Source of the DNA: Cohnella baijiui
Lineage (GTDB): Bacteria > Bacillota > Bacilli > Paenibacillales > Paenibacillaceae
Direction of reading: 5' to 3'
DNA length: 64,000 nt
Assembly: GCF_020731285.1 (NCBI RefSeq)
Contig: NZ_JAJFOW010000028.1
Location: 1-64,000, forward strand
Part shown: piece after piece, positions 43,878-52,933 of the stretch
How the letters are laid out: each line of letters begins with the position of its first letter
Position numbering within the stretch: the stretch's first letter is position 1
The notes under the pieces: model-generated
The model's input: the letters and a program-made list of their open reading frames with translations, nothing else
Databases searched by the model: none
Told to the model about the DNA's origin: nothing
Made by a program: the position numbers and the translations under genes

Positions 43878-45572
43878 ATGAGAAAGACGAAGAGAGCACT
43901 ACTCGGCACGTTCGCCGGGATGTTCGTTCTGGCGACCGCGCTGGCGGGCTGCGCCGGCAAGGACAAAGGCGCTAACGGAGCAGCTTCGCCCGCGGCCTCA
44001 CCGAACTCCGAGGCGAGCGCATCGCCGAGCGCGTCCGCTTCCGATGCGTTCGAGCTGGGCAAGGAGCCGCTCACGATTTCCCTCTACGGGCACTACGACT
44101 GGTACGCGGCGCCGCCGTGGGGCGAGGACGAAGTGTCCAAATGGATCAAGGAAAACAAAAAGCTGAACATCAACTTCATCCAGTCCGGCGGGGACGCAAA
44201 GAAGAAGCTCAGCACGATGATGGCGACCAAGGAGCTCCCCGACATCATCTGGATGGACCGCGGGTCCGCCGAATACGAGATGCTCCGCCAGGCGGATATG
44301 CTCGTGCCGTTCGACGATTATATGAAGAAATATCCGAATCTTCAGACGTATCTGTCGCCGGAGACGGCCAACCTGCTCCGCGCCGAAGACGGCAAGCTGT
44401 ACCAGTTCCCGAACTGGTACACGAACAAAGACAAGCCGAACGGCAACGCCGGCTACGTCATCAACAAAAAAATCTACGAGGAGCTCGGCTCGCCGAAGCT
44501 GGAGACGACCGACGATCTGTATGAATACCTAAAGGCGGTCAATGCCAAGTACGGCAACGGCATCACCCCGTTCGAGCCGGAGCTCGCGGTCGACGGCCAA
44601 GGGCTCGACGTGCTCTACTCGGCCTTCGGCGAAAATGCGTTGAATCGCTGGGTGGGCAATCGTGCCGTGCCGTCCGGCGACAAGATGGCTTCGATCTTCA
44701 AGGATCCGGTCTATCGCGAATCGATGCAGTTCGCGTCCAAGCTGTTCCGCGAGAAGCTGATGACGCAGGACGCGATGACGCAGACGCGAGACCAGGTCAC
44801 CGAAAAAGTGAACAACGGCAAAGTCGCCGTCTATGCGTCCTCCAGCCCGACGGACATCGCGGCCAAGGCTCAGGAGCTGCTTGTCGCGAAGGATCCGAAC
44901 GCCGGCTACTTCATGATCTGGCCGATCGCGAAGCCGGGCCTCGACCGGAACAAAATTTACCCGGGCACGTACGCCACGCTGGGGTGGAACGTCGCCGTCA
45001 TCACCAAGTCCGCCAAAAATCCGGAAGCCGCGTTCGCCGTGCTCGACTGGATGACCGGTCCGGAAGGCATGACGGTGCTGAACTGGGGACCGGAAGGCAA
45101 GTATTGGGAAGGTCACGAAGCGGACGGCATCACGCCGAAATTCAAGGATGCGTACTGGCAGGATCCGAAGGGATTGGCGGAGCTGCAGGCCGTTACCAAT
45201 AACCTGATCTTCGTCGGCAATACGGTGTTCACCGACTTGACGAAGGGCAAGTTCGAGTCGACCTTGAAGGACGAGCAGCGCAGCTGGACGCTGAAGTGGC
45301 AGTACGACATCACCTGGAAGACCCAGGCCGACGCGACCGAATACGCGAATCTGAGCCCGGCCAAGGACAGCCAGGAAGGGATCATCCAGACGGCGGTCGA
45401 AGACATCTGGGACGAATCGAGAGCTCAGGCGCTGTTCGCCAAGAGCGACGAGGAAGTGCTGAAGATTCTCGACAAAGCGGATCAAGACGCCATGGCGGTC
45501 GGCTATCAGAAGCTGCTGGACTACCAGACGGAAAGATGGCACCGCAACCAGAAGATCATGAAAGGCGAGTAA
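43878..45572 (+). CDS. extracellular solute-binding lipoprotein of the sugar importer
   Basis: A 564-residue binding protein (family 1, LipO/YtcQ-like). The lipobox is LAGC (Cys22 or so), followed by an Ala/Ser/Pro-rich spacer (NGAASPAASPNSEASASPSA) and then the binding domain (PLTISLYGHYDWY, ELPDIIWMDRGSAEYEMLRQ). ATG 43878 is chosen because GAGAGGGG ends 11 nt upstream; ATG 43869 is nearly in contact with it. The 77-bp gap after the permease contains TATACT (about 43846), so it may have an extra promoter. Ligand is likely an oligosaccharide, not determinable. Confidence 0.9.
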   Translation: MRKTKRALLGTFAGMFVLATALAGCAGKDKGANGAASPAASPNSEASASPSASASDAFELGKEPLTISLYGHYDWYAAPPWGEDEVSKWIKENKKLNINFIQSGGDAKKKLSTMMATKELPDIIWMDRGSAEYEMLRQADMLVPFDDYMKKYPNLQTYLSPETANLLRAEDGKLYQFPNWYTNKDKPNGNAGYVINKKIYEELGSPKLETTDDLYEYLKAVNAKYGNGITPFEPELAVDGQGLDVLYSAFGENALNRWVGNRAVPSGDKMASIFKDPVYRESMQFASKLFREKLMTQDAMTQTRDQVTEKVNNGKVAVYASSSPTDIAAKAQELLVAKDPNAGYFMIWPIAKPGLDRNKIYPGTYATLGWNVAVITKSAKNPEAAFAVLDWMTGPEGMTVLNWGPEGKYWEGHEADGITPKFKDAYWQDPKGLAELQAVTNNLIFVGNTVFTDLTKGKFESTLKDEQRSWTLKWQYDITWKTQADATEYANLSPAKDSQEGIIQTAVEDIWDESRAQALFAKSDEEVLKILDKADQDAMAVGYQKLLDYQTERWHRNQKIMKGE

Positions 45573-45652
45573 TAAGACGTTCATAGCGGAAGCAGGGAGA
45601 GTATACGGTGGCGTATGCTCTCCTTTGCCATCGAACGAGAGGAGGTTTCGCG

Positions 45653-47221
45653 ATGTACAAGGTGCTGCTGGCGGACGACGAAATGCTGGACTTGGAGGGC
45701 ATGCGGACGTTCATCCCGTGGCCGGAGCTGGGGCTGACGGTCGCCGGCGCCGTCAACAACGGATTCGCGGCTTGCGAGGTGATCGAATCCGAGAAGATCG
45801 ATATTCTCGTCACCGACATCCGGATGCCGAACATGTCGGGACTCGAGCTGGCAAAGCGCGCACTCTCCGTCCAGTCGGAGCTTCGCGTCATCTTCGTGAG
45901 CGGGCACCAGGATTTTCAATACGCCAAGCAGGCCGTGTCGCTCAACGCGGACGGCTACGTGCTGAAGCCGACGGACGACAAGGAATTGATCGAGGCGCTC
46001 CTGGGCGTCAAGCGCGAGCTCGACCAGGGGCGCCGCCGGCGGGAAGAACGGGAGGCGCTCCGGCAGCTCGTGCCGATCGCCAAAAACGAATATTTGCTGC
46101 AGCTCCTGGAGTCGCCGGCGGAGGCGCTGCCCTCCCCGGTGCTGAAGCGGGCCTACAGCCTGGATCGGCTTCGGTGGCCGATCCGCGTCGCCGCGTTGGA
46201 GATCGACGACTTTACGTGGAAGCTGAATCCTTATCCCGAGCCGGAGCGCAGGGTGCTGCTGGACCGGTTCGGCGCGCTGCTGTCCGCGTATCTGGCCGAG
46301 CACGGCATCCAGGAGGTTTGCCGCGTCTCCAAGCAGCGGACGGCGCTGCTGCTCGGGGCCGACGTGCGGCCGGACGCCATGCAGTCGCTCGCAGATCGCG
46401 TGCGCGAGGCGTTTCCGTTCACGGCGACGATCGGCCTAGGCAGCGAGGCGTACGGCTTGTCCGGGCTGCATGACGCCTACGCGGAAGCGGCGCGCGCCCT
46501 CGAGCAGAAGATGCTGCGGGGCAAAGGCAGGGTGCTCGTCTACGAAGAGAGCGGGCAAGCGGAGCTCGAAGATTTGAAGGGACTTGATCTCCACCTGGCA
46601 TCGATGCTGCAAGCCGTCGCCCGGTACGATCTCGTCCTCGCCCACGACGAGCTGTCGAGCGTCTTCCGCCTGGCCGCGCGGCTCGGGTCCAAGATCACGA
46701 TCCGCCATTTCTCCATGTACGTCATCTTGAAGCTGAACGAGCATCTTCGCGGGTTGAACGAGGATCTGTTCAAGCTGCTCGGCCTCGAACTCAAAAACCT
46801 GGATATCCTGCTGCAGTTCGAGACGGTTGGCGACATCGAAGATTGGCTTCGGCGCAAGGTGTTCGAGCTCTCGGAAACGCTGCAGGCCAAAAAGCAGTCC
46901 AAAAACGGCAAGCTCGTCCAAAGCGTCGTGTCGTGCATCAAGGAGCGGCTGCACGAGAACGTGACGCTTCGGGACGTCGCGGAGCGGTTTTCCTTTTCGC
47001 CGAACCATCTGGGCTTGCTGTTCAAGGAAGAGACGGGCCGCAACTTCAGCGAGTTCGTCATCGACCTCCGGATGGACAAGGCGCAGGAGCTGCTGCGGGA
47101 GACGAAGCTGAAAATCTACGAGGTGGCCGACTGCGTCGGCTACCGCTATCTGCCCTACTTCAGCAGGCAGTTCAAGGAGACGACCGGAATGACCCCGATG
47201 GAATACCGTAGAAAGTGCTGA
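45653..47221 (+). CDS. response regulator with AraC-type DNA-binding domain
   Basis: A 522-residue regulator of the YesN type. Receiver domain 1-120: acidic pocket DDE (8-10), phospho-acceptor Asp55 in VTDIRMP, Lys105 in LKPTDD. A long central region is followed by an AraC HTH over the last 100 residues (VTLRDVAERFSFSPNHLGLL, GYRYLPYFSRQFKETTGMTP). AGAGGAGG precedes ATG 45653. It lies between the binding protein and the kinase genes and should control this importer operon. Confidence 0.93.
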   Translation: MYKVLLADDEMLDLEGMRTFIPWPELGLTVAGAVNNGFAACEVIESEKIDILVTDIRMPNMSGLELAKRALSVQSELRVIFVSGHQDFQYAKQAVSLNADGYVLKPTDDKELIEALLGVKRELDQGRRRREEREALRQLVPIAKNEYLLQLLESPAEALPSPVLKRAYSLDRLRWPIRVAALEIDDFTWKLNPYPEPERRVLLDRFGALLSAYLAEHGIQEVCRVSKQRTALLLGADVRPDAMQSLADRVREAFPFTATIGLGSEAYGLSGLHDAYAEAARALEQKMLRGKGRVLVYEESGQAELEDLKGLDLHLASMLQAVARYDLVLAHDELSSVFRLAARLGSKITIRHFSMYVILKLNEHLRGLNEDLFKLLGLELKNLDILLQFETVGDIEDWLRRKVFELSETLQAKKQSKNGKLVQSVVSCIKERLHENVTLRDVAERFSFSPNHLGLLFKEETGRNFSEFVIDLRMDKAQELLRETKLKIYEVADCVGYRYLPYFSRQFKETTGMTPMEYRRKC

Positions 47222-47251
47222 CCGACCGCCGCGTCAGGAGGAGGGATCGCG

Positions 47252-49027
47252 ATGTCCCGCAAGCGCACTAAGCGAGGCTATCTGAGCTTCGGCTACAAGC
47301 TGATGCTGTCCTATGCCGTCCTGATCATGATCCCGGTGCTGCTCGTGGGCTACGTGGCGAACTCCGTCTTCGTCGAGTCGATTCGCGACAAGACGCGGAC
47401 GAACATCCAGGGCACTCTGCAACAGATGAGGGACAATATCGCCTACCGTATGGAGGATACGCAGCGCATTTCCGACATGCTCTACTACGACGACTCGCTG
47501 GCCGCCCACTTGCGGCATTTCGAGGCGGGATGGGTGAACTACGAGGCGACCAAAAAATACTTGGTGCCCAAGTTCCGCACCGCGCTCGGAGCAACGAACC
47601 GCCGGATGTGGATGTCGTTTTATCTGCACAACGAGCTGCTGCCGGAAATCTACAAAAACTACGGCGACGCGGACCCGATCGCGCTCCGCGATCAGCAGTA
47701 CGACTGGTACCATATCAAACGCATCGCGGACAAAGATTGGTACCGCGACTTTCCCGAGGAGCAGTACGGCAAGACGATGCAGTGGAAGCAGATTGAGGAC
47801 GACTACCGCTACAGCCGCATCTCGCTGCTGCGGCGGATTATCGAGCTCGGCCCCCGCGATGTGAAGGAAATCGGATTTTTGCGCATCAGCGTGCCGCTTG
47901 CGGATCTGTTCGAGAGCGTCGACTACCAGAAGATCGGCACCGGGGCGACGATCTTCATCGCCGACAACCGGGGGCGCGTCGTCACGTCCTCGGGCTCGCT
48001 GCCGCCGGCCATCGGAGAGACGTGGCAGGCGCAGCCTGCCGGACGCCAGCTCGCGATCGAGCAGACGCTCCCGAGTCTCGGCTGGACGCTTCGCGCGGTC
48101 ATCCCGGCGAACCTGACCGAGCGAGACTCGCGCAAAATCCAGCTGCTGACCGCCTTGATCTGCGCGGCGTGCCTCCTTGTCTTTTCGGCGGCGGGTTTGT
48201 TCATCTCCCGTTTCTTTTCCAAGCGCGTGACGAAAATCGTAACCGTGCTCGACTCGTTCCAAAGCGGGGAGTTCCACAAGCGAATCCACTTCAAAGGAAA
48301 CGACGAGTTCACCCGGATCTCCCAAGCGCTGAACGAAATGGGCCAGAACACGGGGCGGCTCATTCGCGAGGTTTATTTGAAGGATTTGCAGAAGAAGGAA
48401 GCGGAGCTCGCCTCGCTGCAGGCGCAGATCAACCCGCATTTCCTTTATAATACGTTATCGTCCATCAGCCGGCTGGCCAAATTCGGCGAGGTGGACAAGC
48501 TGCACCGGATGGTGCTCGATCTGGCGAAATTTTACCGGCTGTCGCTGAGCGACGGGAAAAACATCATCCCCGCCTACCGCGAACTGGAGCAGGTCAAAGC
48601 CTATATCGACATCCAGAAAACGAAATACGGCGAGCGGATGGACGTGCTCTACGACATCGATCCGTCCGTCGCCGGCTACCTCATGCTGAAGCTGACGATC
48701 CAACCCTTCGTCGAGAACGCGCTCGAGCACGCCTGGTGCGGCGACCGCATCCACTTGCGCATCGCGGCCAAGCTCGAGGACGGCTGCATCGTCATTCAGG
48801 TCATCGACGACGGCGTCGGCTTCCTCCCGGCGCGGATTCAGGAAATATTCGGCGGCGCGGACGTCGATCAAGCCGGCTATGGCATCCGCAACGTCGACCA
48901 GCGGATCAAGCTCCACTTCGGCAAGGCTTACGGGGTGACGATCGCCAGCCGCCCGGGCATCGGCGCGGCCGTGCGCATCGTCTTCCCGGCGATCCGCCGG
49001 ACGGACCACCGCGAGCTTTCCGCCTAA
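47252..49027 (+). CDS. sensor histidine kinase, YesM family
   Basis: A 591-residue membrane kinase. The first segment lies about residues 13-33 and the second about 295-315 (ALICAACLLVFSAAGLFI), enclosing an extracellular sensor domain of 260 residues. A HAMP domain, the His_kinase motif LQAQINPHFLYNTLSSIS (His about 396) and a HATPase domain (DDGVGFL) follow. It is the partner of the AraC-type regulator 30 bp upstream. The pair probably senses the sugar or the loaded binding protein. Confidence 0.94.
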   Translation: MSRKRTKRGYLSFGYKLMLSYAVLIMIPVLLVGYVANSVFVESIRDKTRTNIQGTLQQMRDNIAYRMEDTQRISDMLYYDDSLAAHLRHFEAGWVNYEATKKYLVPKFRTALGATNRRMWMSFYLHNELLPEIYKNYGDADPIALRDQQYDWYHIKRIADKDWYRDFPEEQYGKTMQWKQIEDDYRYSRISLLRRIIELGPRDVKEIGFLRISVPLADLFESVDYQKIGTGATIFIADNRGRVVTSSGSLPPAIGETWQAQPAGRQLAIEQTLPSLGWTLRAVIPANLTERDSRKIQLLTALICAACLLVFSAAGLFISRFFSKRVTKIVTVLDSFQSGEFHKRIHFKGNDEFTRISQALNEMGQNTGRLIREVYLKDLQKKEAELASLQAQINPHFLYNTLSSISRLAKFGEVDKLHRMVLDLAKFYRLSLSDGKNIIPAYRELEQVKAYIDIQKTKYGERMDVLYDIDPSVAGYLMLKLTIQPFVENALEHAWCGDRIHLRIAAKLEDGCIVIQVIDDGVGFLPARIQEIFGGADVDQAGYGIRNVDQRIKLHFGKAYGVTIASRPGIGAAVRIVFPAIRRTDHRELSA

Positions 49028-49075
49028 GGCGCGTTGTTGCCGTTCGCCGTTCTTTTCGCCGAACTTGCACAACCG

Positions 49076-49112
49076 AAAGAGCCGCTCCCCATGAGGGGGA
49101 AGCGGCTTTTCG
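49076..49112. terminator. bidirectional terminator between the kinase and asnB
   Basis: AAAGAGCCGCTCCCC pairs with GGGGGAAGCGGCTTTT across ATGA. Confidence 0.82.
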
Positions 49113-49152
49113 GCGCATCTCGATCATCCTGCCACTCGCATCGAACGGTCGA

Positions 49153-51006
49153 TCAGACGAGCTGCACCCGGTAGTGCCGCAGCCAGAAGTCGACCTGCAG
49201 CAAGTAGGCAAACAGCTGCGGACCGGACATCAGCTGTCCGAACCAGGGCAAATTCGTATTCGCGTCCACGGACGAGGCGATCTCCCGGACACGGCGGACG
49301 TCGAGGAGCGGCTGAAGGGGCGACGACTGATCGTCCAGCCGCTCCAGCAGACGGTCGCGGACGGCGGACAGGTAATTCGGGTTGTGCGTCTTCGGATACG
49401 GGCTTTTTTTGCGGTAAAGCACGTCGTGCGGCAGAACCCCTTCGAGGGAGCGGCGGAGAATGCCCTTTTCCCGGTCTCCGGCCATCTTCAGCGCCCACGG
49501 GATGTTCCATACGTATTCGACGAGGCGGTGATCGCAGTACGGCACCCGGACTTCGAGACCGGCCGCCATGCTCATTCGGTCTTTGCGGTCGAGCAGCGTC
49601 GGCATGAAACGGGTGATGTTGAGGTACGACATCCGCCGCATGCGCTGCCGCTCGGGCGTCTCGCCCGGAAGGCCAGGCACCTCTTCGACAGCCTGAGCGT
49701 AACGGTCGCCGAGATACTCCTTCGGCCGGAGGAGCGAAAGCAGCTCCGGGGACAGGATGCTCTCCCGCAAATCGGCGGACAGTGACCAGGGAAACGTCTC
49801 CGCCTCCAGCGCCTCCTTCCGGTGGAACCACGGATAGCCGCCGAATATTTCGTCTGCCGCTTCGCCGGAAATCGCCACGGTTGCGCCCTTTTTGATCTCG
49901 CGGCAGAACAGGTAGAGGGAGGCGTCGATGTCCGCCATCCCGGGATAGTCCTTGGCCAGCACCGCCGTTTCCAGCGCGTTCACGAGCTCGGGCGTGTCGA
50001 ACTGGATCTCGTGGTGCTCGGTGGACAGGTGGTCGACCATCCGGCGGATCCACGGGGCGTCCGCGTTCGGCTGGAACGCATGCGCCTGGAAATGCTTGTC
50101 GTTGTCGACGTAGTCAACGGAATAGGTATGGACCGTGCCCTGCCCGGTCCGGTTGTAGTAAGCGACGGCGAGCGCCGTCAGCGCGCTGGAGTCCAGACCG
50201 CCCGACAACAGCGTGCAGACCGGCACATCGGAGGCAAGCTGCCGTTCCAGCGTATCCTGGAGCAGCGCTCCGACCCGTTCTGCCGTCTCGGCCTCCTCTT
50301 CTTCGTGCGGGGCGGCTTCGAGCTGCCAGTAGGCCGAGATCCGCATGCCGTCGCGGTCGTAGAAAAGCGTGTGGCCGGGCTTCAGCTCCGACATGCCGCG
50401 CCACACGCCATGTCCGGGCGTCCGCGCGGGGCCGAGCACGAACAGTTCCGCCAGCCCTTCGCCGTCGATCTCCGGCTGTACGTCCGGATGCGCCAAGATG
50501 GCCTTCGGTTCGGAGCCGAACAGCAGCCTCCCCTCTTCCCGCCGGTAAAAAAGCGGCTTGACGCCCAGCCGGTCGCGCGCCATGAACAGCCGCTCCTCCT
50601 CGGTATTCCAGACGGCGAAGGCGAAGATGCCGTTGAACTTTTCCACGCAAGCCGGACCCCATTCGACATAGGCCTGCAGCAGCACTTCCGTATCGCAAGT
50701 CGTGCGGAACGCATATCCCAGCGATTCGAGCTCCCGCTTCAGCTCCGGCGCGTTGTAAAGCTCGCCGTTGTAGACGACGACGCAATCCTGGTCTTCCGCG
50801 CGCTTGGTCGGCCGAACCATCGGCTGCGCGCCGTTCGCGGGGTCCATGACCGACAGCCGCCGATGGCCGAACGCGCAATGGCGCGACAGCCAAGTGCCGG
50901 AGGCATCCGGCCCCCGCAGCTCCATCGTCTCCGTCATCCGCTCCAGCACGTCCGCCTGCTGTGTCAAATCCGCTTTCCAATCGATCCAGCCAATAATTCC
51001 GCACAT
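49153..51006 (-). CDS. asnB: glutamine-hydrolysing asparagine synthase
   Basis: It makes asparagine from aspartate, ATP and glutamine. The 617-residue protein starts MCGIIGW, with Cys2 as the glutaminase nucleophile. The N-terminal domain contains MELRGPDASGTW, HRRLSVMD and YNGELYN. The synthetase domain has the PP-loop LLSGGLDSSALTALAV and the later SGEAADEIFGGYPWF. This length and the RDRLGVKPLFY segment fit AsnB/AsnO proteins; the sporulation isozyme AsnO is an alternative. No T-box-like leader is seen upstream. Confidence 0.94.
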   Translation of the reverse strand: MCGIIGWIDWKADLTQQADVLERMTETMELRGPDASGTWLSRHCAFGHRRLSVMDPANGAQPMVRPTKRAEDQDCVVVYNGELYNAPELKRELESLGYAFRTTCDTEVLLQAYVEWGPACVEKFNGIFAFAVWNTEEERLFMARDRLGVKPLFYRREEGRLLFGSEPKAILAHPDVQPEIDGEGLAELFVLGPARTPGHGVWRGMSELKPGHTLFYDRDGMRISAYWQLEAAPHEEEEAETAERVGALLQDTLERQLASDVPVCTLLSGGLDSSALTALAVAYYNRTGQGTVHTYSVDYVDNDKHFQAHAFQPNADAPWIRRMVDHLSTEHHEIQFDTPELVNALETAVLAKDYPGMADIDASLYLFCREIKKGATVAISGEAADEIFGGYPWFHRKEALEAETFPWSLSADLRESILSPELLSLLRPKEYLGDRYAQAVEEVPGLPGETPERQRMRRMSYLNITRFMPTLLDRKDRMSMAAGLEVRVPYCDHRLVEYVWNIPWALKMAGDREKGILRRSLEGVLPHDVLYRKKSPYPKTHNPNYLSAVRDRLLERLDDQSSPLQPLLDVRRVREIASSVDANTNLPWFGQLMSGPQLFAYLLQVDFWLRHYRVQLV

Positions 51007-51153
51007 GGAAGAAACTACCTCCCCTAGGTTTCGCGATAGCCGTCTATGACGGGGTAGGGACCGCTCAACTGATGGTTATGCGAAAAAAGGCATAAAATGT
51101 CTGTCCGCGTGGAGAAAATAGAGGAGATTCGATCAGGGAAGGGGCGAACATCC

Positions 51154-51480
51154 ATGGACGACCGCAAGACGTATTACGTAGCCGTTGGCGCGGGGCAAAT
51201 CCTCGAAGATCCGACGGTCTCGCCGTTCGAATTCGCCATTCGGGCGAACGTCGAAGAGTTGAACAAACTGCAGGAGCAGTTCGAAGATTTGTCGAGCGCG
51301 GACGAAACGGCCGCGTTCCGCCATACGGGCTGGAAATCGGTGGACGAAGAAGACATGCTGGGGGACTACGACGAGCGGATGAGAGGACTCTATCACACGC
51401 TTTACGAGCTGGGCACGGACGAGACCCGGCGCCATATCGAGTCGTCGGGACTGCTGGACGAGGATTCGGAGAAGCGATGA
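51154..51480 (+). CDS. conserved small protein, function unknown
   Basis: A 108-residue acidic protein: DRKTYYVAVGAGQILEDPTV, then PFEFAIRANVEELNKLQEQF and a C-terminal helical part ending LDEDSEKR. No catalytic motif is evident. I have a vague memory of similar Paenibacillus proteins annotated as hydrolase/acyltransferase, but the sequence does not support that. ATG 51154 follows AGGGAAGGGG; an earlier ATG at 51097 lacks a site. It overlaps the next gene by 4 bp and diverges from asnB. Confidence 0.75.
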   Translation: MDDRKTYYVAVGAGQILEDPTVSPFEFAIRANVEELNKLQEQFEDLSSADETAAFRHTGWKSVDEEDMLGDYDERMRGLYHTLYELGTDETRRHIESSGLLDEDSEKR

Positions 51481-51818
51481 TCGGCGTTCGACATGCGGCG
51501 TTCCGCCGGGTGCTGGAACGGGGAGACCAGCGCTATGCCGAGGTGGAGGTGCACACCGATCTTCCGCGGAATCCGGAGCTGCTCGCTTACTTCCGCAAAG
51601 AGGGCGGGGGTCAGTTCCAACTGATCCGGGTCATCGCGAACGACGCCGACCACGAGCTGGACTGGTTCGACAATCATCTCCACTCGGCCTCTCAGGACGT
51701 CACCTCACAGTTGTTCGCCGGACCGAGCCACGGCGGCGCGGACGACCGCCACGCATTCGGCCGGCGGGTGCTGGCTTACGGCGGTCTCGCGGATGAGTTG
51801 GCGCGCCAACTGGCCTAG
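51477..51818 (+). CDS. conserved small protein, function unknown
   Basis: A 113-residue protein, coupled to the previous gene by an ATGA overlap. It has a polar mixed composition, with notable FRKEGGGQFQLIRVIANDAD, then HELDWFDNHLHSA and a His/Asp-rich PSHGGADDRHAFG. There is no signal peptide or membrane segment. Not recognised as a named family. Confidence 0.7.
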   Translation: MIGVRHAAFRRVLERGDQRYAEVEVHTDLPRNPELLAYFRKEGGGQFQLIRVIANDADHELDWFDNHLHSASQDVTSQLFAGPSHGGADDRHAFGRRVLAYGGLADELARQLA

Positions 51819-51839
51819 AGGGAGGAGGTGGATTCGGTT

Positions 51840-51974
51840 ATGGCAGGCAAACGCAAGAAGAACAAAGGCAACAGCTACGCGGAGCAGGGCGAGGCGTTCG
51901 CGGAGGCCGTCATCAAGCATCGCGACGAGCAGCATCCGGCGCAGAACAGCCCGGCGACGCCGCACAACCGATAA
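51840..51974 (+). CDS. 44-residue basic protein
   Basis: A short gene with GGGAGGAGG 12 nt before ATG 51840, 21 bp after the previous stop. The product starts MAGKRKKNKGNSYAEQGEAF and ends in a Pro/Asn/His-rich tail (NSPATPHNR). The Lys/Arg-rich start could bind nucleic acid, and small spore proteins look similar in size, but I cannot place it in an SASP family. The tidy spacing and ribosome site support a real gene, third in the small operon. Confidence 0.55.
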   Translation: MAGKRKKNKGNSYAEQGEAFAEAVIKHRDEQHPAQNSPATPHNR

Positions 51975-52022
51975 CGCGGCCGGGTTGAAGCCGTGAAGGT
52001 TCATGCCATAGAAAAGCGCTAT

Positions 52023-52071
52023 GGAAGCCGCTTTCCGGAGATCTTGTCACGAGACTCTGGAAGCGGCTTCC
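52023..52071. repeat. long inverted repeat without a T tail
   Basis: GGAAGCCGCTTTCCGGAG pairs with CTCTGGAAGCGGCTTCC over a 10-nt loop, nearly perfectly over 17 bp. The 3' flank is ACTATGATATAAAATG, not a T-run. On the minus strand the flank contains CTTTTC, so it may end a minus-strand transcript from the EamA gene. Confidence 0.6.
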
Positions 52072-52222
52072 ACTATGATATAAAATGGGAATAGGGCGCG
52101 TGGTCGCCTACTTTGTCTGAATGGGTCGGGCTATGCGTCCTCGTAGAAGATGAGGCCTAAGGGGCAATCGTTTGAGGCGCTGGACCGGTTTATTGCAAAA
52201 GTGCAACTAATCGGCTGCTTCC

Positions 52223-52651
52223 TTATTTGAGGGCGGTCAGGATGACGCCGACGGTGATCAACGCGACGCCGATGCCGTTCCAGAGCGTAATCTTCTCTCC
52301 CAAGAACGCGATCGCCAGCACGACGGCGATGACGACGCTCAGCTTGTCGACCGGGCCGACCTGCGAGACCTTTCCGTATTTAAGCGCGAGAAAGTAAAAC
52401 ATCCAGGACAGCGCGCCTGCGACGCCGCTTAGGGCGATGAATGCCAACGCCCGTTTGTGCGACCAGATCTCGCCGAACTGGCTCCACTTTCCCTGGATGA
52501 CGACGACGCCAACCATGAATATCGCCATGATGATCGATCGGGCGGCCGTCGCCGCGTTGGCGTCGATTTCCTTCAGCCCGATTTTGCCCAAGATCGCGAC
52601 GAGCGCGGCCGCGGCGGCCGACAACAACGCGTAAATCAGCCAAACACCCAT
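52223..52651 (-). CDS. half-size EamA/DMT family transporter
   Basis: A 142-residue membrane protein with about five helices and a single EamA domain, where most family members (about 300 residues) have two. It would have to work as a dimer. Features: LIYALLSAAAAALVAILGKI, TAARSIIMAIFMVGVVVI, and the terminal segment NGIGVALITVGVILTALK. AAAGGAG precedes ATG 52651. Substrate unknown. Confidence 0.85.
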   Translation of the reverse strand: MGVWLIYALLSAAAAALVAILGKIGLKEIDANAATAARSIIMAIFMVGVVVIQGKWSQFGEIWSHKRALAFIALSGVAGALSWMFYFLALKYGKVSQVGPVDKLSVVIAVVLAIAFLGEKITLWNGIGVALITVGVILTALK

Positions 52652-52758
52652 GCTCTGAACTCCTTTCTGGCGGGGATCGGAATATCTAGGCGTTCATCTA
52701 TGTAACCGTGAATTAGACCGGACAGCAGCCGCTTCAAGGTCAGGACGAACGAGATCAT
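52636..52758 (-). CDS. possible 40-residue upstream protein of the EamA gene
   Basis: ATG 52758 has GGGAGG 7 nt upstream and opens a 40-codon frame that runs 16 nt into the EamA gene. The product starts with a hydrophobic or amphipathic stretch (MISFVLTLKRLLSGLIHGYI) and ends FRAWVFG. The overlap and ribosome site suggest a leader peptide or small membrane partner. There is no family support, so it may be chance. Confidence 0.35.
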   Translation of the reverse strand: MISFVLTLKRLLSGLIHGYIDERLDIPIPARKEFRAWVFG

Positions 52759-52820
52759 GAAGATCCTCCCGCGGCGTAAAGAAATGTGGGCGCAGTATGT
52801 AGGGTTCCGCACGCGAAGCC

Positions 52821-52829
52821 ATTATAACA
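52821..52829 (-). promoter_or_regulatory. extended -10 promoter reading toward the EamA gene
   Basis: On the minus strand, TGTTATAAT fits TGnTATAAT. It lies about 60 nt before the small ATG at 52758 and 170 nt before the EamA start, so the small frame would be within the transcript. Confidence 0.45.
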
Positions 52830-52933
52830 CATCAAAGTTGAGGCGTCGGAGAGAGGGATTGTTGGGAGTCCGCAAGAGCCTTTAACGCAGGCGCGGCAAT
52901 AATTCAAAGGAGCTGGGAAAGGGGAGGGGTTTA

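Noticed and set aside
51007..51153. A T-box or other riboswitch before asnB
   Set aside because: The upstream minus-strand sequence is short and shows no specifier stem or T-box sequence.
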